Source: Pseudomonadota bacterium (GTDB taxonomy: Bacteria > Pseudomonadota > Alphaproteobacteria > Azospirillales > Azospirillaceae). From it: 64,000 nucleotides of DNA. The notes beneath the pieces were generated by a model. That model saw only the letters and a program-made list of their open reading frames with translations. It searched no databases and was not told the origin of the DNA. Each line of letters starts with the position of its first letter. Position 1 is the first letter of the stretch. Of this stretch, positions 57,642 through 64,000 are shown piece after piece. The stretch spans positions 1 through 64,000 of the forward strand of contig JAFAFA010000141.1 in the NCBI GenBank assembly GCA_023423695.1. Direction: 5' to 3'. The position numbers were made by a program, and so were the translations under genes.

Positions 57642-58348
57642 GCCGCCCTCCATTCCGGTTCGGCCATCAATGCGGCGCGCATCCGCCCAACCACGCCGCG
57701 ATAGCCGCCGTCGGCGTCCGCCGCACCGAAGATGGCGGACCCGGCGACGAAGACATCGGCCCCGGCATCGGCGACGGCGCGGATGTTGTCGGGCTTGATG
57801 CCGCCGTCCACCTCCAGCCGGATGTCGCGGCCGGTGCGCTCGCGGTGGCGGTCGATGCGCCGGCGGACCTCGGCGATCTTCTCGAAGGCCGACGGGATGA
57901 AGGACTGGCCGCCGAAGCCGGGATTGACCGACATCACGAGGATCAGGTCCAGCCGGTCCATCACATGGTCCAGATGCGCCAGCGGCGTCGCCGGGTTCAG
58001 CGCCAGCCCGGCCCGGCAGCCCTGCTCGCGGATCAGCGCCAGGGTGCGGTCGGGATGCTCCGACGCCTCGGGGTGGAAGCTGATGATGTCGGCCCCGGCA
58101 TTGGCGAACAGCGGCACCAGTGCATCGACCGGCCGCACCATCAGATGGACGTCGATGACGGCGCGGGTGCGCGGACGGATGGCGGCACAGACCAGCGGAC
58201 CGATGGTCAGGTTCGGGACATAGTGGTTGTCCATCACGTCGACGTGCACGACCTCGCAGCCGGCCTCCACCACCCGCTCCACCTCCTCGCCCAGCCGGGC
58301 GAAGTCGGCGGACAGGATCGACGGGGCGAGGCAGTAGCCCTCTCCCAT
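57638..58348 (-). CDS. cbbE: Ribulose-phosphate 3-epimerase
   Basis: TIM-barrel epimerase of 236 residues interconverting ribulose and xylulose 5-phosphate. Motifs are LAPSILSADFARLGEEV, HVDVMDNHYVPNLTIGPLV, DVHLMV, LVMSVNPGFGGQSFIP and LEVDGGIKPDN. I chose the ATG at 58348 because GGAG stands 7 bp before it, just downstream of the cbbS stop; an ATG at 58360 overlapping cbbS is possible. Calvin-cycle paralogue by position. Confidence 0.93.
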   Translation of the reverse strand: MGEGYCLAPSILSADFARLGEEVERVVEAGCEVVHVDVMDNHYVPNLTIGPLVCAAIRPRTRAVIDVHLMVRPVDALVPLFANAGADIISFHPEASEHPDRTLALIREQGCRAGLALNPATPLAHLDHVMDRLDLILVMSVNPGFGGQSFIPSAFEKIAEVRRRIDRHRERTGRDIRLEVDGGIKPDNIRAVADAGADVFVAGSAIFGAADADGGYRGVVGRMRAALMAEPEWRAA

Positions 58349-58349
58349 T

Positions 58350-58805
58350 TCACACTCCATGACGGGCCTCCCCGCCATAGCGCTCGCCGGACGGACGGCC
58401 GGTGGCATAGCTGCGCACCGTGTAGCCGATGCGCCGCCCCGGCCCTTCGGAGCGCAGCAACTCGAAGCCGGGCTCCGCCGCCGGGCGGTTGATCAGGTAG
58501 GACATGCGCACCGTCTCGAAGCCGTGCGAGCTGTCGAAGGCGAGGACCTTGACGTACTGGTCGGAGTGGGCGGTGCGGCAGGCGTCGATCTCCATCATCA
58601 CGCCCTTGGCGTCGCGCAGGTCGAACATGGGATTGCCCCACATCGTCCAATAGCTGTTGCGCGGGTGCGGATCGTCAGTGAACTCCACCGCCACGGCCCA
58701 GCCCTGGTCGAGGGCGTATTGCACCTGTTTGGTGATCTCCTCGTCCGTCAAATCCGGCAGGAAGGAGAATTGGCCTTGAGTAAGACGCATGGGGGTCAAT
58801 CGCAT
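58350..58805 (-). CDS. cbbS: RuBisCO small subunit (form IC)
   Basis: Small subunit of 151 residues, with the red-type pattern: QGQFSFLPDLTDEEITKQVQYALDQGWAVAVEFTDDPHPRN, MWGNPMFDLRDAKGVMMEID and a long C-terminal extension (GRRIGYTVRSYA) typical of form IC. The N-terminus is odd: MRLT is repeated (MRLTPMRLTQG). AAGGAG is placed 8 bp before the first ATG (58805), so translation probably starts there rather than at 58790. Confidence 0.95.
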   Translation of the reverse strand: MRLTPMRLTQGQFSFLPDLTDEEITKQVQYALDQGWAVAVEFTDDPHPRNSYWTMWGNPMFDLRDAKGVMMEIDACRTAHSDQYVKVLAFDSSHGFETVRMSYLINRPAAEPGFELLRSEGPGRRIGYTVRSYATGRPSGERYGGEARHGV

Positions 58806-58818
58806 GGGAATCGCTCCT

Positions 58819-60315
58819 TCACATCGCCGCGGTGGGGGTGGGGACGTAATCGACGCTGTCGGTGGAGGCGTAGTCGAAGGTGACGTCCTTCCAGGTGTCG
58901 AGCGCGGCACGCAGGGGCGCGCACCAGCGGGCGGCGTCGCGCAGGATCTCCGGCCCCTCGTTCCAGATGTCGCGTCCTTCGTTGCGGGCCTTGACCATCA
59001 CCTCAAGCGCAACGCGGTTTGCGGTGGCGCCGGCCTGGATGCCGTCGGGATGGCCGATGGTGCCGCCGCCGAACTGCAGGATCACGTCCTCGCCCAGGTA
59101 GGTCAGCAGCTGGTGCATCTGCCCGGCATGGATCCCGCCCGACGCCACCGGCATCACCCGCTTCAACCCGGCCCAGGGCTGGTCGAAGAAGATGCCGTGC
59201 TGCAGGTTCTGCGGGACATGGGTCTCGCGGCAGGTGTCGTAGATGCCGCGGATGACGTTGGGGTCGCCCTCCAGCTTGCCGACGACGGTGCCGGCATGGA
59301 TGTGGTCGACGCCGGCCATGCGCATCCACTTGGCGATGACGCGGAAGGACACGCCGTGGCTCTTCTGCCGGGTGTAGGTGGAATGGCCGGCGCGGTGCAG
59401 GTGAAGGATCATGTCGTTGCGCCGCGCCCATTGCGCCATCGACTGGATGGCGGTGTAGCCGATCACGAGGTCGATCATGACGATGACGCTGCCCAGTTCC
59501 TTGGCGAACTCGGCGCGCTCGTACATGTCCTCCATGGTGGCGGCGGTGACGTTCAGATAGGTGCCCTTGATCTCACCGGTTTCGGCGGTGGCGCGGTTCA
59601 CCCCCTCCATGCAGTAGAGGAAGCGGTCGCGCCAATGCATGAAGGGCTGCGAGTTGATGTTCTCGTCGTCCTTGGTGAAGTCGAGCCCGCCCTTCAGCGC
59701 CTCGTACACCACACGGCCATAGTTGCGGCCGGACAGACCCAGCTTCGGCTTCATGGTGGCACCCAGCAGCGGCCGGCCGAAATTGTTCAGCCGCTCGCGC
59801 TCCACCACGATCCCGGTCGCCGGTCCCTGGAAGGTCTTCAGATAGGCGACGGGGATCCGCATGTCCTCCAGCCGCAGCCCCTTCAGCGGCTTGAAGCCGA
59901 AGACGTTGCCGATGATCGACGCGGTGAGGTTGGCGATCGAGCCTTCCTCGAACAGGTCGAGTTCATAGGCGATGTAGGCAAAATACTGCCCCGGCGTGCC
60001 GGGCACCGGATCGACGCGGAAGGCCTTCGCCCGATAGCGCTCGCAGTCGGTCAAGCGGTCGGTCCACACCACGGTCCATGTGGCGGTGGAGCTTTCGCCG
60101 GCGACCGCCGCTGCCGCTTCCTCCGGATCCACGCCATCCTGCGGCGTGATGCGGAAGACGGCGAGCACGTCGGTGTCTTTCGGTTCGTAGTCGGGCTCCC
60201 AATAGCCCATCTGGCGGTATTTCAGCACGCCGGGCCGGTAGCGGGCCTTCGGGTCGCTGACTACCCCGTCGGCGGCCTTCTGATCCGTAGGAAGAGTCGT
60301 CGATACGTAATTCAT
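58819..60315 (-). CDS. cbbL: RuBisCO large subunit (form IC)
   Basis: Catalytic subunit of 498 residues fixing CO2 on ribulose 1,5-bisphosphate. The carbamylated lysine is K215 in GLDFTKDDENINSQPF; others are GRPLLGATMKPKLGLS, HLHRAGHSTYTRQKSHGVSFRVIAKWMRMAGVDHIHAGTVVGKLEG-type region, and GGGTIGHPDG. Sequence features (for example VNRATAETGEIKGTYLNVTA) and CbbX mark red-type form IC. Start at 60315 has GAGGTG 6 bp upstream; the GTG at 60324 is part of that site. Confidence 0.97.
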   Translation of the reverse strand: MNYVSTTLPTDQKAADGVVSDPKARYRPGVLKYRQMGYWEPDYEPKDTDVLAVFRITPQDGVDPEEAAAAVAGESSTATWTVVWTDRLTDCERYRAKAFRVDPVPGTPGQYFAYIAYELDLFEEGSIANLTASIIGNVFGFKPLKGLRLEDMRIPVAYLKTFQGPATGIVVERERLNNFGRPLLGATMKPKLGLSGRNYGRVVYEALKGGLDFTKDDENINSQPFMHWRDRFLYCMEGVNRATAETGEIKGTYLNVTAATMEDMYERAEFAKELGSVIVMIDLVIGYTAIQSMAQWARRNDMILHLHRAGHSTYTRQKSHGVSFRVIAKWMRMAGVDHIHAGTVVGKLEGDPNVIRGIYDTCRETHVPQNLQHGIFFDQPWAGLKRVMPVASGGIHAGQMHQLLTYLGEDVILQFGGGTIGHPDGIQAGATANRVALEVMVKARNEGRDIWNEGPEILRDAARWCAPLRAALDTWKDVTFDYASTDSVDYVPTPTAAM

Positions 60316-60376
60316 CGTCTTCACCTCGCCGGTGGCGTTCGGTTCGTTCCGATGAAAACGTTAGCCCCACGTACTA

Positions 60377-60391
60377 TTGAGGAAAATTCAA
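60377..60391. promoter_or_regulatory. CbbR operator candidate
   Basis: TTGA-N7-TCAA, a dyad with the T-N11-A core of LysR-type binding sites, lies in the 111-bp gap between divergent cbbL and cbbR, about 65 bp upstream of cbbL. Position and symmetry fit a CbbR activation site. Confidence 0.6.
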
Positions 60392-60426
60392 ATACACAGC
60401 ACGATATGAATAGGGATTCCTGATGA

Positions 60427-61386
60427 ATGGGCCGGCCGATGACCATCCAGCATGCGACTCTGCGCCAGCTTCAGATCTTCACCGCCGCCGCGCGCAGCCT
60501 GTCCTTCGCCCGCGTCGCGGAGCAGTTCGGCCTGACGCCCGGCGCGGTTTCGTTCCAGATCAAGCAGGTGGAGGGGCATTGCGGCTTCCCGCTGTTCGAG
60601 CGGGTGGGGCGCCGCGTCGTGCTGACGGAGGCCGGGCGCGACCTGCTGGACCATGCGACGCTGATCCTCCAGGCGCTGGACAACGCCGACCGGCGGATGC
60701 AGGCGTTGAGAGGGATGACTGGCGGCAACGTCACCATCGGGCTGGTCAGCACCGCCAAATACATCGCACCGCATATGGTCTCCCGCTTCCAGGCGGAGCG
60801 GCCGGGCGTGTCGATCCATCTGCAGGACGGCAACCGGCGGGAGGTGAATGCGATGGTTGCCAAGGGCGAAGTCGATCTCGCCATCATGGGCCGCCCGCTG
60901 AATGGCGAGGAATTGCTGGCGGAACCCTTCGCCCGCCACCCCAGCGTCATCATCTGCGCGCCGACCCATCCGCTGGCCGACGCCCCATCCCTGCGCCTGT
61001 CCGATCTGGCCGACAGCGGCTTCATCGCGCGGGAGGAAGGGGCCGGCACGCGGGCGCTGACCGACGCCTATTTCCACAGTCAGGGCTTCTCGCCGCGCAT
61101 CGTCATGACATCCAGCAGCAACGAGACGATCAAGCAGGCGGTCATGGCCGGTATCGGGATTGCCCTGCTGTCGCGCCACACCGTGGATCTGGAACTGGCG
61201 CTGGGCATGCTGCGGGAGTTGAAGGTGGAGGGGTTGCCGCTGATGCGCTCCTGGTACATCGCCCACCGCCGCAGCCTGCCGCTGCTGCCGGTGCATGCGC
61301 AGCTGCGCAGCTACCTTCTGGAGCGTGGGCAGGCGATCATCGACAGCCTCCAGGCCGGCCACCGGGCGCTTGGGTCCGGCACTTAG
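60427..61386 (+). CDS. cbbR: LysR-type regulator CbbR
   Basis: Transcriptional activator of the Calvin-cycle operon, 319 residues. An N-terminal winged helix (LRQLQIFTAAARSLSFARVAEQFGLTPGAVSFQIKQVE) is followed by a two-lobe effector domain (GGNVTIGLVSTAKYIAPHMVSRF, GEVDLAIMGRP, NETIKQAVMAGIGIALLSRHTV). It is divergent from cbbL, the standard position. ATG at 60427 or 60439 could be used; neither has a strong ribosome binding site. Confidence 0.95.
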   Translation: MGRPMTIQHATLRQLQIFTAAARSLSFARVAEQFGLTPGAVSFQIKQVEGHCGFPLFERVGRRVVLTEAGRDLLDHATLILQALDNADRRMQALRGMTGGNVTIGLVSTAKYIAPHMVSRFQAERPGVSIHLQDGNRREVNAMVAKGEVDLAIMGRPLNGEELLAEPFARHPSVIICAPTHPLADAPSLRLSDLADSGFIAREEGAGTRALTDAYFHSQGFSPRIVMTSSSNETIKQAVMAGIGIALLSRHTVDLELALGMLRELKVEGLPLMRSWYIAHRRSLPLLPVHAQLRSYLLERGQAIIDSLQAGHRALGSGT

Positions 61387-61407
61387 CGCGGCTTCCCGAC
61401 CGAACCG

Positions 61408-61779
61408 TCAAATGTCGTCGGACAGCCGGCGATCCCGCTGGAAGGCAAGGACCGACCCGCCGCCGTCCGACATGGGAACCACGCCCCTCGCCTGCCCGCC
61501 AGCCTCGGAAATCGAGCCGGGAGCCATGGTCAGATAGCGCACGCAACTGACACGCAGGAAGGAGGCGAGGTTCTGGACCGCGCCATGGACCTCCACGACC
61601 TCGTCATACAAGGTGACGATCAGCCGGTTGGTCGTGATCCCCTGCTCCGCCGCGATGTCGGCGAGGACGTTCCAGAACAGGTTTTCCAGCCGGATGCTGG
61701 TCACCATCCCGTGGATGCGGACCGAGCGGGACCGCGCCTCATACAGGATGGGGTCGGTGTTGACGAAGATCTGGCACAT
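61408..61779 (-). CDS. Ribbon-helix-helix domain protein
   Basis: Protein of 123 residues with a C-terminally extended ribbon-helix-helix (RHH_4-type) domain: RSVRIHGMVTSIRLENLFWNVLADIAAEQGITTNRLIVTLYDEV at about 18-61, then VQNLASFLRVSCVRYL. A Gly/Ser-rich tail follows. Such proteins bind DNA as dimers or act with partner regulators; targets unknown. It is convergent with cbbR and lies 47 bp upstream, in transcription order after, the AcoR-like regulator gene on the same strand. Confidence 0.8.
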   Translation of the reverse strand: MCQIFVNTDPILYEARSRSVRIHGMVTSIRLENLFWNVLADIAAEQGITTNRLIVTLYDEVVEVHGAVQNLASFLRVSCVRYLTMAPGSISEAGGQARGVVPMSDGGGSVLAFQRDRRLSDDI

Positions 61780-61826
61780 GCACCGGCCCTCCCTGGAGCG
61801 GTTATGCTGTCCTGCGGCAAACGGGG

Positions 61827-63941
61827 TCAGGCACGGGCGGCGCCCATCCCCTTGCCAATGCCATCTCGCCGGATGCCGTGCTGGCTCAGCTTGCGGTACA
61901 GGGTGCTGCGGGAAATGCCCAGCACCGCGGCGGCGTCCGACAGGTTTCCGCCGGTGGCGGCGATCACGTCCTCGATGGTGCGCTGTTCCGTCACCGTCAG
62001 GGACATGGCCGACGGGTCGGGAGACGCCGGCATCGGCATCGGCGGACCCGGCAAGGGCCAGCCCTCCGCGTCCACGCCGCCGCAGCCGTCCCGCAACTCT
62101 TCGGGAAGATCGCCGACGTCCACCAGTCCGCCGGTGGACAGCAGGACCGCGCGTTCCACCAGATTCCTCAGTTCCCGCACATTGCCCGGCCAGTCATAGC
62201 GGTGCAGACGCTCCAGCGCCGCCGCCGTGAACCGGACCGGATCCCGCCCGTGCCGGTCGGCCAGCAGGTCGTTGAAGTGGGCGATCAGGCGGGACACGTC
62301 GCCCTGCCGTTCCCGCAACGGAGGAACCCGCAGCGCGGTGACGGCCAGACGGTGATACAGGTCCCGGCGGAACCGGCCGGCGGCCACCTCGTGGCGCAGG
62401 TTCCGGTTGGTCATGGCGAGCAACCGGACCGACACCCGGCGCGGCGTGCTGTCGCCGATGCGGTACAGCACCCCCTCCTCCAGCACCCGCAGCAGATAGG
62501 GCTGCAGGTCGAGCGGCAGTTCGCCGACCTCGTCCAGGCACAGCGTGCCGCCGTCGGCCAGTTCGAAACGCCCGGTCCGCCCCTCAGCCGCCGCCCCGGT
62601 GAAGGCGCCGCGCACATAGCCGAACAGCTCGCTTCCCAGCATCTCGCGCGACACGGCACCGCAATTGAAGGGGATGAAGGGTCCGCCGGCCACGGCGCTG
62701 TGGCCGTGGATCGCCCGTGCGAACAGCTCCTTGCCGACGCCGGTCTCCCCCTCGATCAGGATGGGGACCGGCAGCGGCGCCAGCCGCTCCCCCTGGCCGA
62801 TCACCGCACGCAGGCTTTCGCTGGCCCCGACGATGTCGTCGAAGCGGGACCGCGCATGGTCGGTCTCGTCGGTCGCCGTGCGGCGGCCGGCAGGCAGGCG
62901 GCAGGAGGCCGCGCGGGGAATGACCAGAAGGGTGCCCCGCCGCTCACCATCGAGCATCAGGGGCCGGACCCAGTCGGCGGGCACGGGCAGTTCGCTACCC
63001 GATTGACGGCCATCCGCCGGATTGCCCGCCGCCATGCCGGCGATCCCGACGATGGGCAGCTTCGTTCCACGGCTGAGCTGTGGCAGGTCCGATCCGAGGC
63101 TCGCCTTCAGCAGATGCGCCGCCTTGCGGCTGGCATAGAGCAGGCGGCCACGCGCATCCAGCGCGATCAGCCCTTCGCCCGCATATTTCTGGCTGTCCTC
63201 CAGGCAGGCTTCCAGCAGGCGGACATGTTCCGCCTCGGTCTGGCGGGCGAGGTTCCATTCCACCTGCCGGGCGGCGACCACCGCCAGCGCCAACGCCTGG
63301 GCGCTGAACCCCTGCTTCAGCCCGGAAATGTCGAGCAGCCCGACGACCGACCCGTCCAGCGGATCATGGATCGGCGCCCCGGCGCAACTCCACCCCTTGA
63401 TTCCGGCACAGTAATGCTCCGCCGCCTGGACCAGCACCGGCGTCTTGGACGCCAGCGCCGTGCCGATGCCGTTGGTCCCGGCGCTGCTCTCGCTCCAATG
63501 GCCGCCGCAGCCCAGGCTGATGTCGCGTGCCGCGCTCAGCGTCGCCCGGTCGCCCGCCGCCTCCAGCACCACGCCATTGGCATCGGTGATCAGCATCACC
63601 GTCCGCGTCCCGGCGAGAAGATCCGCCGCCTCCGCCAGGGTTGTGGCCGCGGCCTCCAGGAGTTCACGATTCTCCCTTCTCAGGGCCTCGACATGGTCGG
63701 CGCCGACCACCGGCGCCGCGTCCGCCCGCGCATCGACCAGAAAGCTCTGGCACCGTGCCCAGGATCGGATGACCACATCACGGACCGGCAGGTTTTCCTG
63801 CCGCGATCCGGAAACGAAGTCCTCCCACGCCTTCATCGTCGCCCGTTCGCCATCCCGCTCACTCCTGGCCAGCGCATGGAACGCCGGACCGGATGACGCA
63901 ACGGCCGAGCGGCCGATGGCGACCTCTTCATTGGCCAACAC
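61827..63941 (-). CDS. Sigma-54-dependent AcoR-family activator
   Basis: Enhancer-binding protein of 704 residues. N-terminal GAF domain (about 75-225; GGHWSESSAGTNGIGTALA, GWSCAGAPIHDPLDG), a PAS-like middle (YAGEGLIALDARGRLLYASRKAAHLL), an AAA+ domain with Walker A GETGVGKE and the sigma-54 loop GAFTGA, and a C-terminal Fis-type helix-turn-helix (GGNLSDAAAVLGISRSTLYRKLSQHGI). AcoR relatives sense alcohols, aldehydes or acetoin and control alcohol oxidation genes. Its target is not visible here; the window ends just upstream. A later start at 63833 (MKAWEDF) is possible. Confidence 0.92.
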   Translation of the reverse strand: MLANEEVAIGRSAVASSGPAFHALARSERDGERATMKAWEDFVSGSRQENLPVRDVVIRSWARCQSFLVDARADAAPVVGADHVEALRRENRELLEAAATTLAEAADLLAGTRTVMLITDANGVVLEAAGDRATLSAARDISLGCGGHWSESSAGTNGIGTALASKTPVLVQAAEHYCAGIKGWSCAGAPIHDPLDGSVVGLLDISGLKQGFSAQALALAVVAARQVEWNLARQTEAEHVRLLEACLEDSQKYAGEGLIALDARGRLLYASRKAAHLLKASLGSDLPQLSRGTKLPIVGIAGMAAGNPADGRQSGSELPVPADWVRPLMLDGERRGTLLVIPRAASCRLPAGRRTATDETDHARSRFDDIVGASESLRAVIGQGERLAPLPVPILIEGETGVGKELFARAIHGHSAVAGGPFIPFNCGAVSREMLGSELFGYVRGAFTGAAAEGRTGRFELADGGTLCLDEVGELPLDLQPYLLRVLEEGVLYRIGDSTPRRVSVRLLAMTNRNLRHEVAAGRFRRDLYHRLAVTALRVPPLRERQGDVSRLIAHFNDLLADRHGRDPVRFTAAALERLHRYDWPGNVRELRNLVERAVLLSTGGLVDVGDLPEELRDGCGGVDAEGWPLPGPPMPMPASPDPSAMSLTVTEQRTIEDVIAATGGNLSDAAAVLGISRSTLYRKLSQHGIRRDGIGKGMGAARA

Positions 63942-64000
63942 TGTCCCCTCCCTGCTTCCCGGCGTCTTTTGCTGTTTTATTGCCCGTGCGCCGATTGTCC

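Noticed and set aside
58789..60423. 544-codon plus-strand frame opposite cbbL
   Set aside because: Antisense to RuBisCO large subunit; no recognisable domain.
61878..63896. 672-codon plus-strand frame opposite the sigma-54 activator
   Set aside because: Shadow frame; the AAA+ and Fis motifs prove the minus-strand gene.

Overview
The window is high-GC, densely packed alphaproteobacterial DNA. It carries lanthanide-type methanol dehydrogenase genes (xoxF), an almost complete tetrahydromethanopterin/methylofuran C1 pathway, an NAD-type formate dehydrogenase and a red-type (form IC) RuBisCO operon. No mxaF and no serine-cycle gene is present. This points to a methylotroph that burns C1 units to CO2 and refixes it by the Calvin cycle. 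Together with the ECF sigma/ChrR pair it suggests Rhodospirillales, most likely Azospirillum or a close relative. That placement is inferred from gene content, not from a marker gene.

Layout. 1-2.9 kb: tex, then an intergenic region with a promoter-hairpin-terminator arrangement that looks like an orphan sRNA, then mazG. 3.7-11.4 kb: a carotenoid-tailoring operon on the minus strand (two CrtI-family oxidoreductases, acyltransferase, glycosyltransferase, sulfotransferase, joined by 4-bp overlaps) with a divergent aldehyde dehydrogenase. 11.4-18.5 kb: general genes (DUF4126 protein, thiolase plus enoyl-CoA hydratase/isomerase, MFS transporter, ECF sigma/ChrR anti-sigma, GNAT protein, SDR, small conserved protein).

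18.7-48.8 kb is the methylotrophy island. A minus-strand operon (orf4-type RFAP synthase, mtdB, mch, citG-like, mfnF) runs straight into a SoxH-like metallohydrolase and a SoxYZ-like carrier. A divergent plus-strand operon carries fhcBADC and then the periplasmic parts of a PedA1A2BC-type transporter. Next come a secreted repeat protein, fae, an isolated pqqA, a minus-strand RibD-like/ATP-grasp/ATP-grasp operon (likely cofactor synthesis), the ABC ATPase and permease, xoxF, xoxG, a xoxJ-rhodanese fusion, two secreted proteins, and a folB-mfnE-DHPS-like-DUF447-mfnB operon.

48.8-53.4 kb: two-subunit NAD-dependent formate dehydrogenase. 53.5-61.4 kb: the Calvin-cycle operon cbbL-cbbS-cbbE-cbbX-cbbF-cbbP-cbbA with divergent cbbR. 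61.4-64 kb: a ribbon-helix-helix protein and an AcoR-type sigma-54 activator.

How it works together: XoxF (PQQ plus lanthanide) oxidises methanol to formaldehyde and passes electrons to XoxG. Fae condenses formaldehyde with H4MPT. MtdB, Mch and Fhc carry it to formate, FDH yields CO2 plus NADH, and RuBisCO refixes the CO2. The neighbouring mfn, DHPS-like, RFAPS and ATP-grasp genes probably build the cofactors. The Ped-type transporter probably supplies the lanthanide. The SoxYZ/SoxH/rhodanese set has no established function. I saw no tRNA, rRNA, CRISPR array, insertion sequence or phage gene.
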